A stretch of DNA of 64,000 nt from Eumeta japonica (lineage: Eukaryota > Arthropoda > Insecta > Lepidoptera > Psychidae). The notes beneath the pieces were generated by a model, which did no database searches, had not been told where the DNA came from, and was given only the letters and a program-made list of their open reading frames with translations. Below are positions 22,311 through 35,280 of this stretch, piece after piece. The DNA lies in contig BGZK01001596.1 of NCBI GenBank assembly GCA_005406025.1, positions 1-64,000 on the forward strand. The letters are read 5' to 3'. A program made the translations under genes and the position numbers. Position 1 is the first letter of the stretch. Every line of letters begins with the position of its first letter.

Positions 22311-23690
22311 TCGTTTCAAGAATTAAATTTTATTATTATTATTAACTAAATAAATAGAATTACATTTTAGTATCAAATATCATAGACCTACTGCTTCATC
22401 AATATATTTTGAATATTTTTTTTGCTATTGACCTTTTTTACATGTATTATATTACATATATATATATCACTTATGTGATTTGTTGCTCTATTTCTAAGAG
22501 TAAGATTCAGTTTCAAAAGAACAAAATTATACTATGTCCTTTAATTAGACAGTATAATTTCTCCGTTACGCAAATTTAATTTCTTAATGTTTTTAAAGAA
22601 TAATAATCTCGGAAAAGTTATAGAAATGAACTTCGTGCGTACATATTATAATAATAAAATAAAATTGAATAAACAATACTAATCATAAGTAGTACTAAAT
22701 ACGTGTCTTATGCCCAAGCGCAGGTAAAACGGAGAGTGTTACTGCTTTTAAATATTAGAAACGTTTCGTTGTCACTTCACATTAATTTAAGGGTGTAAAT
22801 CAAAACACGAAGTTATGATTTAACCCCAAAAAAAATTAAAACTAATATTTTTCCATACTTTGCGTTTTTCATGTTTATGTAAACTATATAAACTAGCTTC
22901 TGTCTGTACATTAATTTTTTTTTAAATTTCGTAATAGATATTTGTTTTATGACTAATTGTCCCCACTTCTACCATTTTTTTTAATTTGTGTCTATCTGTC
23001 TGTCTGTATGTTATTTTACAACTCAATAACAACTTGACCTATCTTGATGAAAATTAATGAAATTCTAAACATGTGATTGTGCTAATTATAAGCCACTCTC
23101 TGTCTGTCTGCATGTACTTTTATAACTTAGAACGGTTTAACAATTAAAATTAGTGTATATTTAAAATTTATGATTACAAAAAATGATAGGTTCTATATTA
23201 TTTCCATACACCGTACTATAATCATAAAAAATCAATCATAATTTTTTATTTCCGTAATAGTCGTAGTGTTTTGTTTTAATGCAGTTGCATATGTGCGTAA
23301 TTAACTTTTTATTGTAGTTAATGGAGTTGAATTTTGTATGAAATGTTTTACGAAGCGAATTACGAATACAACTTTGAAAATTGGTGAGATGCGTCCTTCA
23401 CAATCAGGTTGGGAGAGCGTGGTTGTGTATTATATAAAACAATTGTATATAATATATAACGATGCGAAGAATGTATATTTTGTAATTTTTTTTTACGTGC
23501 TTTAATTAATCGTACAATTACTATGAAACTGGCAATTTGTACTCATGAATGGTAAGATTTCTGAAAAAGAAAACTATCATTCATATCCGACGTTGTCTGC
23601 ATGTTTTTATCACTAAACTGAACTACTAAACCGATACCAAGAATTACTTCATTATGGAGAATACAATAGATTAATATTTTGCTTTGGTTT
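22311..23690. other. AT-rich spacer
   Basis: No gene. Two short 'ctgtctgtctg' bearing segments (near 22993 and 23100), each followed by aact.aata/ataactta, look like remnants of a dispersed repeat. Confidence 0.35.
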
Positions 23691-24176
23691 CCTCTGCTTA
23701 TTTTTGTTAATACACATTACAAAAATTCTTTTGCTCTTAGGAAGCAAAACTACCCCAAGTAATAGCATATTTTTACAACATACATTTCATTTTGAAGCTA
23801 GACTTTGCCTCGGCTTCGCTCAAAATGGAATTGTGGCCTGTAACGGAATCGAAATAGCAAACGAGATGAGGAACAAAATCAAGAACAGGACCAAGATCAT
23901 AATCAACCGTCGGACTAAAATTAGAATCAAGACCGCGACCGGAATTAGAAATAAAATTGACAGCGATATTGAAAGAGGGATCAGAAATGGAACCTACTTA
24001 AATTGAAATTGCGTTCAGAATCGAAAATGATGCAAATTGGCATCGAGTATACGGCCGGGATCGGAATAGTGAACGGAATGGCCATAAAAATTATGATTAG
24101 TTATCGTAATCGTTCGATCTATAAGATATAGGAATTTATTCTATCCGTGCGGACGGAGCCGTGGGCGGAAGCCAGT
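23690..24176 (+). repeat. Non-autonomous element with minisatellite interior
   Basis: The interior is a degenerate purine-rich series (aagaacaggaccaagatcat, aagaccgcgaccggaattag, gtatacggccgggatcgg). It ends cgtgcggacggagccgtggg then cggaagccagt. I recall 'cgcgcggacgaagccgcgggc..agctagt' as a frequent element end in Lepidoptera and suspect a Helitron-like or SINE-like non-autonomous element. The 100-codon open frame at 23704-24006 is produced by the repeat. Confidence 0.45.
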
Positions 24177-25690
24177 ATATACATTTTTTTTACTTTCGCT
24201 TTGTCTTTCACAATACACATCTACATAGCACCTTTACTAAAGTAAATATATTTTTCGAAAGAATTTCACACATTTTGAGCCATCATAATGTTACAGTTTT
24301 ACTTTTATGCTTAGTTGACGTCTCAAGTTAGCACGTAATTCGAGCTCACAATCTTTGTAATAAAAAATCCACTAGCTTTGGACAAAGAAATTACCAAGCA
24401 TTGTAATATATAATAATAAGTGTGCTCTTTATTTTGAACGAGTTTTATGACAAAACTTGGTATTATCATAATGTTAATAGGTAATTATACAAATACATTT
24501 TCACAGGGGAATAAAACATTATTGTATGTGGAAATACGAGCTTACGGCTAGAAGTATTTAAAAACACAACGTCAATTTGTCACTCGACAGGATATTCTTT
24601 TGCACATCACTCCATGAGGTACAATTATATAAAGTTCACCTATTTATATTGTTGCAAGTAACGTAGTCTAGTCTACCTTAGAATGTAACCATCATGAACA
24701 AAGTTCCAAAATTATCTCGATTCATTTTGAATTGTACTTTTGAGTACAGACAGAAGTAGTAACATAAATTACAAAATTTGGTTCTGATATCTGTCAGAAC
24801 TGATTTTGTTTAAACGATACTTTTTGTAAAATGAACACTTCAGCTTTCTTCAAAAGTGTTTAACTTAAGAAGTTATATTCACCATAAAAATTGGTATCCA
24901 TAATCCGATCAGAATCGGATCAGGTTTAAATTGTTGATTTTAAATTTCGATACGAGTTTCTTATGTGATAAATTAGCATATCGTCTTTTTCTTGATAATT
25001 TCGATGGCATTATTAAATTAAAGCTTGTAAATTAACTAGTTCAACATCATGTATTGTGCTTAACATTCATAATATCAGCAAACTTTCTTCCTATTAATTA
25101 AAAGATCAATTTCTTCCATTAATTTCCGTGATATTATAACTCAAGCAAATTCAGGAAAATTCCGGATCGTTTTATGACGTGGAGATTAAACCAAAATTGC
25201 TTCGCCTTCGCTATATTAATACTTATTTTATTAAGATAAAATCCTAACAATGTAAAAGTAGCTGTTCTTTCGTCATATTTAGTCATAGATTAATTCGGTA
25301 CTTATTTATTCATTTACGGTAAAACTCATATTAAAAAGTGTTTTGTATCTAACAATGTTATCTACTTCGATTAAGTAGTTCACTTACCCTTCGCAAAAAA
25401 TCTCAAAATCGAACTTAACTTTCTAACTGGGTCACATGTTCTATTTTCAGAATCAATACTTTTATTTTCAGATAACACTAATACAATCAGCTGTGACAGG
25501 TGACGGAACCAAAACTAATTTAATTTACTACTTTTGTCCGTCTCCAAAATTACAGCACAAAATCAAAACAATTTCGGAGCTTTCTTTATGTTGATTACAT
25601 TGACATGACGGGTACGTAATTTGTGTCTATCATTCTATAATATAAACAGCTAACTATATATGCACTATAAAATTGTAAGTAATGCGGCGA
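24177..25690. other. AT-rich spacer
   Basis: No gene or delimited repeat. Confidence 0.35.
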
Positions 25691-25734
25691 TGTGCAAAGG
25701 GGATTTATAGAATACTGGCTTTCCACCAGCTGCT

Positions 25735-25925
25735 TTGTCCGCATGGACGTGGAATATATTCCTTCATTTTGCTGTCAAGGCTTCATTTCAATCAGAATTG
25801 AAATCACCGTCGTGTTTTCAATACTGCTCCTGATAACGATCCCAGTTACGACCTTGATTCTAAACTACGTCCCATGATCTATTTCGACCCATAATCGTTT
25901 TAGTTCTCAAGTACTTGTAATTCTT
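25735..25925 (-). repeat. Degenerate 'accgg.atcg' minisatellite, inverted
   Basis: Pyrimidine-rich mirror of the series at 23815: gtccgcatggacgtgg, atattccttcatttt, gataacgatcccagttacg, accttgattctaaactacg. Confidence 0.42.
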
Positions 25926-26059
25926 AAGGCGTCGACTAGCGACTGTGCGGCTAGGTATCTCTAATACACGCTAGTGATATAATGCGCGCTAGTTATATTA
26001 ATTTTATTTATTATTTTATGCTATTTTAAAACTGTACATCCAGACTGCATGATGTAAAC

Positions 26060-26410
26060 GACAATTATCCTTACTAATATTATAAATGTGAATGTGAAAG
26101 TGCTTGTTACGCTTTCACGTAGATACTAACTCAACCGATCATCATGAAACTTTGTACACATATTTTCAAAGGTATTAGAAAGGATATATGATACTTTTCA
26201 TTAAAAAATAAAATAACGAAGGGTAAAAAAAGTTTTCTCAAAGATATTAGGAAGAGGACATAGGATACTTTTCATTAAAAAATGTACATATTTTTACGGA
26301 GGGTAAAAACAAATGTTTTGGCAGATATGATTAATTAAAAACCTAACAACTTCAACGCCCTCTGGCATTCCAGTAAGTATATATTTAACTAGCTTTTACC
26401 CGCGACTTCG
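26060..26410. repeat. Dispersed repeat ending in a CTAG-type terminus
   Basis: Begins tccttactaatattataaat, then ttgttacgctttcacgtag. It has two direct copies of 'aggatacttttcattaaaaa' type sequence about 90 bases apart, and near 26390 actagcttttacccgcgac. I recall both the 'ttactaatattataaatg' start and the 'ctagc...acccgcgacttcg' motif in lepidopteran repeats. Confidence 0.5.
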
Positions 26411-27525
26411 CACGCATTGAAACTCTTAAATAAATATCAGATAATATTCGATATTTACACTTCTAGAGTACCTTATTGTGAATTGCGCTTGCAAGATAAA
26501 AATAAATTGAAAATACAAAATAATTTCCCTAAGAAAATATATATTGGAAAATAGTACTTAGTCTAAACGGAAACAATTTTTTCTCTGCGTTTACACGTTC
26601 CTCTCCGTCGCCACTTCCCATGCACTTTAAATACTTTTTCTTTTTGGATGTGGAGTTTTCGAGATAACAATAAATTTTGTTATTTACATAAGACCTGACA
26701 TGTTTACCACTTATTTGTTCTAAATATTTTGTTACCTTATTTATATTTGAAAAACCGGAAAATGTTAATAACAGCAGGACTACAGTGCAAACATTGTTCA
26801 CATAAATTTATAATATAGTTATCTGCCTTTAAAACATTATTTAATTCAATTAACAGATGAGGGTACATTTTTCAAATGTCGGATCTTAGACTATAAGGTC
26901 TCCACGCCAGGCCAGTGGAGGTTGAGGACCACTTATAGCTCTTGTCACGAATGTGACGGTAATGTCCGTAACCAACGATTTAGCGTGTTTTTAGAAGCAC
27001 GAAGCAAATTATTTAGTATGTGTTAAGTTAAAAAAAACTCATTGTCAATTCACCCGTGGGCAGAACGTGAACCCATTATCTTTGAATACGATAGCAAGGC
27101 GCTGACTTTCTCTCAGGTTCACCCTAATAAGTAGATTTATGATTTTAACATTGACTAATGGATTGAAATTATTATCTGTCATCATTAATCAATAATCAAT
27201 TACCAACTCATCTCAACAAAAGTGCCTAGTCTATCAAATGTCATGAAGATGGCTTTTGATTACGAAAATCTTAAAGCATGAAAAGTTTAACTGATGTGCT
27301 AAACAATTATTATTAGAACATATGTATTTATAAAAAATTCTGATTTTTTTTTTTGAGATAAAACTAAAATTATTTTCAATCACAAATCCCTAATAACAAT
27401 TATTTTCAAAATCTACAGCATGTGCGATGTTCTTTTTAAATATAGTGTATATTTTTTGAATGAATAGAGAATATTAGAACCCAATATTCTTTTATGTTTT
27501 TGTTTCGATAACAAGATAAACTTAA
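26411..27525. other. Spacer with an unassigned mixed-composition stretch
   Basis: No gene. At 26890-27120 a more complex stretch (ggtctccacgccaggccagt, ggcgctgactttctctcagg) looks like part of a dispersed repeat, but I cannot name it. Confidence 0.3.
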
Positions 27526-27529
27526 AAAA

Positions 27530-28150
27530 AATCTATAAAACAATTGACTCTGTAGGCCATCCCTGAAACTTTTCGCTATTATAGTTATTGATGTGTTTTT
27601 TAACTTCTTAAGTTATAAATGTTATCTATAAATTTTATGCTTAAAAGTTTTAAACACTGTTGAGCCTTCAGGTCATGCCTGAAACTTCTTACTAGTTTCC
27701 AGCTCAAGATGTCAAAAATAAAGGAGCTGTAAATTATTGAGCTCGTCATACCCAAAAGATCAGTTTTACTACTATTTTTAGCACTTTTTCTAATAACATT
27801 ATTTTTAAGATTATTCAAAGTCTACCAGGGGAAATTAGATCAACTGTTTAGGAAGTCTAATTTGAGTGTACGCCTACCGAACGTGGTAATTTTCGTTTCG
27901 ATGGATAATCCGTTCAAAAGTCATAAGAGGTTTACACTCACACACGCACGCACGAACGCCCACACACACACACACACATAAACACACACACGCGCGCGTG
28001 CACGCGACATAGAAAAATCATACGGAAAATGATCGAAATAAATTTCTAGAAACCTAAAACTTCAAGTTCTGGTAAAAATCGATTTTCGAAAATCGGGGTG
28101 AAAATAGTAAATTTCCAATTTTATGAAAATTATTCAAATTTCATAACTCA
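27530..28150 (+). repeat. Composite repeat family, copy 4
   Basis: The head block reads tgtaggccatccctgaaact, then aattattgagctcgtc, tctaccaggggaaattag, aggaagtctaatttgag, gatggataatccgttcaaaa and a (CA)n/(CACG)n tract. The tail is cggaaaatgatcgaaataaa, cctaaaacttcaag, ttttcgaaaatcggggtg. It contains few internal tandem blocks. Confidence 0.7.
27940..28010. repeat. (CA)n/(CG)-interrupted microsatellite
   Basis: cacacacgcacgcacgaacg followed by pure CA and cgcgcgcg; it is the internal tract of the composite repeat. Confidence 0.85.
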
Positions 28151-28549
28151 AAATTAAAGAATACTCTCAAGCGATTAAGCAGTAACTTACGTATTTGTTC
28201 TTATTTATCTCAATTTTGTAGTTGTTGAATGTGTATCCCGTAAAAAAAGTATTGGTACAATGTAAACTAATTTGCAAAAAATTAGGTAATTTTAACAGAT
28301 AGTGCGATACAATAGTTTAGTAGAAAAAATATACATATTTGTTTAAATTTTCTTATTTGTAGAGGATTGACAATATTAATAAAAATGTGCACAAGCAAAC
28401 AGCCAGCATACTGGGTAACGTTTCCCGCTGTTTATTTCATTTAGAAAATGCAATTTAAAACATAACACTTTACAAAATATTTCATATGGGTATATTAAAA
28501 GCGATACGCACCCTTTTTTTCACAATTATAATGGTCTATAACATTTTTA

Positions 28550-28750
28550 TCTCGACACGTCGCCATTTTGTCAAATATTTGTCATTTAATCTCGCCGCAA
28601 CGCCCCAGCACGACCCGCCGGAGCTAACACCTAATTAGGTGAAGTAGCCGGCGACCCTGTTTCATTAGAGCGAGATTGCGACATCTTAGAGAGCGGCGAA
28701 AAAATTTAAGAGCGTCCACTGCTCCAGCGAGCAGCATTCGACGGTGATAG
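28550..28750. promoter_or_regulatory. GC-richer island with TAATTA palindrome
   Basis: Contains atctcgccgcaacgccccag, cacgacccgccggagc and cagcgagcagcattcg. A perfect 14-base palindrome CACCTAATTAGGTG (28628-28641) has a homeodomain-type core. Together with the hairpin just downstream this looks like regulatory DNA. Not coding. Confidence 0.4.
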
Positions 28751-28754
28751 TCGG

Positions 28755-28797
28755 ATGAACATTCAGACCTAAATTACAATTAGGTCTGCATGTTCAT
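28755..28797. repeat. Long imperfect hairpin beside the island
   Basis: ATGAACATTCAGACCTAA is followed, after a very short AT loop, by TTAGGTCTGCATGTTCAT. About 18-20 bases pair with one mismatch. It contains two CCTAA/TTAGG-flanked AATTA cores like those of the palindrome 115 bases upstream. Confidence 0.6.
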
Positions 28798-29094
28798 AAT
28801 AAACTAGTCGCTACTAATTCAAATACCAAGAGCGTCCGTATATTTTATTAGGTGCGTGCTAGACAAAGGATACGTACCTATGCAGCGAAGTAGTTCGTAT
28901 TTTATCTCTATCTGATTGCAATTTTTGTGCACATTTATAAAAAACTTTGGAAAATTCAAAAGTGCACGTCGCATAGCGGTCATTCAACTTTTACAAATAT
29001 ATTAGTACGAATGTTTTTCTTGTCATTCGTGCATTTATATAAGTTTATAAGTACATTATGAGTAACATGAAAAAAATTTAAGTTCAAAAAATAG

Positions 29095-29160
29095 CTCGAG
29101 TTTTATAAGGCGAGAGTAGAGCACTACTTCAGCGCTCCACTTGTGAGGCATGTAAAAATA
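29095..29160 (+). repeat. Direct repeat 'ataaggcgagagtagagc', unit 1
   Basis: ttttataaggcgagagtaga, gcactacttcagcgctccac. A second copy follows at 29570. Confidence 0.6.
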
Positions 29161-29569
29161 CCACGCAAGCGTTGTGAACGGACTTAAGTTTACTATACTA
29201 TATAATATATAGATATACAACGAACAAAATGTCCAGTCGTATTTTTATAATACTAATTACAATTAAACTACGTTGAGTTAGATCGTGATCTTCGATAGAA
29301 CTTAGTCTAGGATAATACTAAAGCATTTGGAAAAAAAATGAACTAGTTCAGTTAAGTTTTTCGGGAGTTAACGTGGCTACGCGAGTATGGATACATATAG
29401 ACACACGGACGTCCACGGAATAATTTTGCTAAATATCTTTTTCATTAATTTAAAAAGCAAAGCGTCATAAGTGTTGAACCTAATGTTTTTCCTTGATATT
29501 CATGTGTAAATATTATTATATAAATGCGATAAAAAATAAATAGAGACACTTTTAGTTCAGAAAATAACT

Positions 29570-29640
29570 TGATTTTTATAAGGCGAGAGTAGAGCACTAC
29601 CTCAACGCTTCGCTTACGCGGCGTGCATGCAATTGACGAT
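29570..29640 (+). repeat. Direct repeat 'ataaggcgagagtagagc', unit 2
   Basis: tttttataaggcgagagtag, agcactacctcaacgcttcg. The upstream 60 bases (tttagttcagaaaataac versus ttaagttcaaaaaatagc) also match unit 1, so the duplicated block is at least 100 bases. Confidence 0.6.
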
Positions 29641-29649
29641 ATGTCGTAC

Positions 29650-30530
29650 ATCGTCCTTGCGCACGAGTCCCTCAGAGTATAGGAAAATGACTATTGTGCT
29701 TGAATTTTGTTACACATAAAATATTTAAACATTCAAAAGAAATCATAGTAAATGTTTTCATTTCTAGATTATTAATATTACTAGACAAGAACTAGGCCTT
29801 CTACGGAGAGTTAGCCTCTCTCTCAAAAGACCTATAGAGTCAGACAGATAGAACAAGTTTAACGTCCTCCTGCCTGTCAAAGATTTATTTGTCGAATAGC
29901 GTTCGAAAATAATTCAAGATAGAAATGTTTTAATATTACATAAATAATGATAGAAGTCTTCATTCTAAAGGTACGAAATTATAAACTTCTAATAATCAGT
30001 GAGTCATTGTCAATCGTTAATTATACTTTATATTGAAGTTGTCGAGTTATTAAGTAAATTAATTGTAAAATACTTCCATGTGAATAGTGCGAATGAAATT
30101 AAATATTTTTTAACGATTATTGTCCAAAAAACCTTTTTAATTTTAGTCGTCTTTTCTCAATGAATCACTATTTTTTTTAAGGGTAATAGTATCTATATTA
30201 GAAAACAAATTAAAAATTAAAATATTTTGACATATAAAATATTCATATTTTTTAATAAAATCCAACCTGTCTGTCCTTTTTCAAATCAAACAAAATTAAA
30301 AAGGATTTCCAATGCTTTAGATAAGAACAAATTCAGTAACTATTGAAATAACTTTTTTAATATGAGGAAAAAAGTAAAACGGAGCCTATAAACATATTCG
30401 ACATAAATGTATAAAAAATAACACTTTATTTTTTATACACACATATAAAAAATAAATAGAGTTTATTACATTTTGGGAACCGAATCCGACTTATAATATA
30501 TCCTTTATTTTATTGTGTTACTTTGTATCG
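29650..30530. other. AT-rich spacer
   Basis: No gene seen. Confidence 0.35.

Positions 30531-30533
<3 letters not shown>

Positions 30534-30583
<50 letters not shown>
30534..30583. repeat. (AT)25 microsatellite
   Basis: Uninterrupted AT dinucleotide run of 50 bases. The open frame over it (IYIYIY) is an artefact. Confidence 0.97.
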
Positions 30584-30585
<2 letters not shown>

Positions 30586-30599
30586 CGTTCCATATCGTA

Positions 30600-33095
30600 A
30601 CATTTTATAATGAAAAAATTGTAATTGTAGCATTAATGAAAGCCTCACAATGATGACGCGACTGTCCACATTACAATATTTATACCTCATTTCTCTGTAT
30701 TAAACCGACCTGTGCTAAAACAACTAACGTAATCACGCTTTTGAGGTCAATTACATGCATTATGTATAAACACGTTTTGCACTGAGAGACTTTCTCTAAG
30801 AACGAAATTTAGTTCTTACCGCGACATACAGAATACCGCCACTTTATGACTCACGAAAAATATTCATTATCTAATAAAATTGTCCCTAAAACAGTATATA
30901 TATCTATCACCGTTATTTTTTTATGTTATTATGCCTTTAAATTTTTCCTATTATATGTACAGAATGTAAATTAAAATCCATTAATAATATACAGTATATA
31001 CATAACATTCTTTTCATAACAGGAATAATACTAAGCAATTAGTCAAAAACATTATAGCTTTTTTATTGTTTTTATAAGGTAGGTGTTTATATTCAAATTT
31101 AATTCTTCATGAATAGTAAATTAACGTTTCACGGAACGTTTAGTTACGTCAGCTTATACGGCTTCGTCTCAACTTTTTTCAGTGAGCCGCCACGAGACTT
31201 CGTCCTAGCTACTTCTATTTCCCTGTTCTGTCTCTAATTCCGCAGAGCCGCTACACGGTGACGTAACGATAACGCGGGGAATGGGCTGGAAAGGGACACA
31301 GAGCAAAGTATAATGAAGTCTCGTCGGACCCCATTTTTTCCGCATCCCAGTGTTGTCGTTCTCCAAAAGTAATCAAGGCTTTTTTACGGGCATGCGCATA
31401 TTGAATTAAACAATTTAAATGGGCGACGACCGGTGGTGGGGATCATTGAAAATAATGACGCGACAACTTCATCTTTCTACGATTTATAAACGGGGAACGT
31501 CGGTTCAATTCATTTTACATGTAATTTTTTTTTCGAATTACTGACTTTAAAGCTTCGCAATTCGCCGTTCATATTTAGTATTAAATAGCAAGTTTGTCTG
31601 TTAGAAATATTTATGTCTTAGAAACGTAATATGGATATTTATTCAAAAGTTATAGGTATTTTTAATACTTTAAATTAACGTTTAAGGTTAAGGTTCGGGT
31701 ACATTTTTAAAAGTATTACAACTTAATACTACATAAGTAACAGAGAAAAAAGTAGAAAAGGAAAAAGTTAATGAAATATGACCATAATTTAACAAACACC
31801 AATTCATTTTAGTTGCGTTATTTATTTGCTTACCCCTTTTATTTAATTGTGAAATTTACTGTATGTGTATTTCGGTAAAAATTATATGTTGTTGTTTTGC
31901 TTATTGCTTTGTTTATAATTTTACTATCGTACAATATTTTTTTATATTTAAGCCCTATGAATTAATTTAAATACAATTATAATCAATATTTATTCTAGTT
32001 CTATTTTCCAAAAAATTACTATACTTTATTCGCAGAAACATTCATGATGTTACACTCTTTTTTTTTTAAACTCTAAATAATAGTCTGTGCATATTTCTTT
32101 CTTAAAGATCGGTAACGCACTATTCACTTTTTTGGGGTTATGGAAGTTCACGGGTGCCGATGATCATCTACTCTCTGCTGTTTTCTTATATGCTCCAAGA
32201 ATTTCTATAAAAACATTGTGTGATTTCATTTATTTTTTTATAAAGTGTAGTAATGAAAGGTACCACATACAAGCAAACTGAACTACTGTGAAATGACATA
32301 CAAAATAATATTTTTAACCGCCTACTTCATGTTATAATGACCCGTACACATACATGTTTATATCTCATTTAAATAAACTATTTATTTCAGTGTACTTTCA
32401 TGAACACACAACAGTTCTCATGACCTCTTTTTTCAGTTATAAGGGCAGTCTAGAAACATTTAAAAAAGTTATAATTACTACGTTTTAGTTCTGATAAGTG
32501 CATTTTGAAGCACCAGATCAAACTTCTACGAATCTAAAAATTAAAATGTAACTTAAATACACTTTCAAAGTAACAAAAAAAAACACGGCTTTGTATAAGA
32601 ATTCGAGTTGGTTTTTAATAATTTCTCTCTTCGTACTCACAGGTCATACAAAATATACACATTAGCTATTAATAAATATACAGCACAAGTATCTAGTATT
32701 ATAAATAACCAAATTTCTGGCAGTGGAACTGTGGGTGCTAATTTCGTTAGGTATTATGTATTCGCCTGTGAACTGCGATCACTTGGCACTTGCTGTCCCT
32801 CTCAATGTTCGTCTAATTGACACTCGACACGCTCTCAGGCCAGACTTGGTCCGACGTGCCTGAGGGAATATCATTTCACTGACCGCATTCTAGTCGAATA
32901 GGTACACTTTAAAATTATTTCAGAAATGCTTCCACAGCGAAGACAATAAGTATTGCAATTGCTATTTCTGTTGTTGTAAATTTAGTGAAATAGTGACTGC
33001 TCATTGTTCTTAACTTCCATCTTATAAAATTTTGAAGCCGCGAATTTGAATTAAAAAATAAATGGGAGTTCCGATAAAAATTCCTTTTGAAACAA
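30600..33095. other. Spacer with a mixed-composition stretch
   Basis: No gene recognised. At 31130-31440 GC rises (cacgagacttcgtcctagc ... gaagtctcgtcggacccc), with a nine-base inverted repeat CGAGACTTC/GAAGTCTCG about 120 bases apart; it may be regulatory. A second more complex stretch lies at 32740-32900. Confidence 0.3.
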
Positions 33096-33099
33096 TATC

Positions 33100-33320
33100 A
33101 GAGTAGGCGCCACCGCCGCCGCTGTGGGGGTATAAAAACTAACCATTGGAACCGAGTGACGAGATCGTTCCACAATTCTCTTGTTTCCATTTAATTAAAC
33201 TGCAAATGCGAAGTCACGGCTGAAATCGGGCGCAAAGCGAACCAGATTAGTTCATCTCGAAAAAGTTACTTTAGTTTTGTCAACGAGATGAAGTCTTTCC
33301 GAGGCGGTGATTTAAATTAA
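33100..33320. promoter_or_regulatory. Candidate regulatory island with TATA-like box
   Basis: gcgccaccgccgccgctgtg is followed by gggggtataaaaactaacc (TATA-like), then ccatttaattaaactgcaaatg (homeobox and octamer-like cores side by side) and cggctgaaatcgggcgc. No coding exon was found in the next few hundred bases on either strand, so an enhancer is as likely as a promoter. Confidence 0.35.
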
Positions 33321-33329
33321 GTAGTATTA

Positions 33330-34044
33330 TATGAAACACAAGGAGCTTGAAAATGTCTGTCCAAATACGAAATTAAGAATATTTTGACACAAGACAAGAG
33401 CTGTAATTTCCTATAGGATATTTTATATATTTTTTTTTCAAATAGATGAAACCTTTCATTTTATATTTTACACGCCAAAGACATAAAAGCGAAGTGATTG
33501 TCGTTCAACGCAGGTCGCAATCTAAGCTTAAGAGACGCTATTAAACGCCAAATCAAATGACAATTCAGAATATATTGTAGTTCGGACGGTACCTTTCATG
33601 AGAATTAAGAGTAGCGGGGACTTCAATTCTTCAATTAAAGATAAGAGAACCTTAACTATGTTTATTTTATTATTTCTTCTCTTTCTCTGTTTATGAATCT
33701 CCTGTATGCTCAACCTAAGATATTTAACGTTTAACAATCCACTCTTTATTACTATCGAAGCCTTTGCACTTGGGCGTGAGCCCTCGTCAATTCTTTTCCT
33801 ATCTCCGACTGACTCTCAACTGTTTCGCCGTGTCTATTCTTCTATACTTCTACAATCACATTTCAAATATAACGCGAACCCACATTCGCGAGACTAAGCA
33901 TGAAGGCCGGATGCCTCACATGCCACCTACACGTAGCTCAACTACTACAATACAATTCACAATAATAACATCGAATTGTTGGAATGTTTACTTTTCAATT
34001 TTTAAAATGTAAATCATTAAAAAATAAATAAACCATTTCATTAT

Positions 34045-34091
<47 letters not shown>

Positions 34092-35275
34092 ATCAATAGC
34101 ATAGTATACAGGTATCGTTTTATGTAAAAACAATTTGAATATTAAAAATATATATGATACATGACTATTTGTAGTGTGTTTTCCAAAAATTCGACTCGAC
34201 CTATAGAATTTGTGCACACATAAATCAAGGTAATTTGTTTATCATGGTAATTTGTGCCGCCTAGGGTAAAACCTTCAAATTGACTAATTCGTTTCAAACC
34301 TTCGATTTTTATATATGTATAAAATCTCATCTGTAATAAGTGAGTGCGGGTTTTGTAGTAGGTAATACCTTATTTCAACTGAAAATATATTTTATACTCT
34401 AATGCTTGGCGAAGTATTGTGACCAAATATTAATTATAATGAATTTTCTTTTAACTACTTGACTGGTCGATAATAAATTGAAACAATATTGCCACAACAT
34501 ACGTTATGGCAACGTAAACGTAACGCAAAAAAAATGTTGGTTCAAATGTAGGGAGAAAATATTTTGTTACAAGACCAGAAAATCGTCTAGAAGATTTGTC
34601 TTATTTTTTTTTCTCTATTAACGATAAATACTTTTTAAATTAAGAATATGACGTTGTGTTGATATAAAAATAAGATTTCGATATAAAAACTTAATAAGAA
34701 ATCTTATTCTCGAGGAAAATAGGTAGAATACATTTTTCAATTTATTAAATGGTTTCACCTAGTGGTTGGGGCTAAATGCAAAGTTGAAACCTAATCTCAC
34801 CATTTAATGTTAAAAATTAAGAGGCCATTCATTTTTAACGTTATTATTAAATTTGGAATCTCTTCTTCATACAAAACGCTTGTTCATTTTAATACTGGTT
34901 GGAGAAACTGGATTCGAAACGTCTGATTATTGTAATATCAATATGATTTACATAAGTATTGACGTAATGCATTTTCACTGGAAAATTCATTGATATCTAC
35001 CATTTTACATTTTAAACTTTTCTAATCAGTCCTGTTATTAAAAATTGAATTTCATTTAATTGTTTGACCTGTATTGGACGCGCTATTTAATATCAGCATG
35101 TAAGTCGATTTAAGTCAATTCAATAATCATATCCAGTAAACCATTCAGTACACCGCACTTATTAATTATACACCATGTCATGTCAGGCGCTTGTCATCTC
35201 ACTGCTGACGTACACTCTCTTACAATATTTTTAGTTATGACTAATGGCCTTACACCTTCACTTCTCCGCATTCCA
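33330..35275. other. AT-rich spacer
   Basis: No gene. Open frames at 33528-34012 are short and unrecognised. Confidence 0.35.
34050..34089. repeat. (AT)20 microsatellite
   Basis: Uninterrupted AT run of 40 bases. Confidence 0.97.
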
Positions 35276-35280
35276 ATCCA

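Noticed and set aside
23704..24006. 100-codon plus-strand frame
   Set aside because: The frame is open because the minisatellite lacks stops; basic low-complexity protein with no homology I know.
26890..27120. tRNA-like stretch (agcaaggcgctgac, caggttcaccc)
   Set aside because: No cloverleaf with paired acceptor stem could be drawn; more likely a dispersed repeat.
30505..30690. Frame with IYIYIY repeat
   Set aside because: Translation of the (AT)25 microsatellite.
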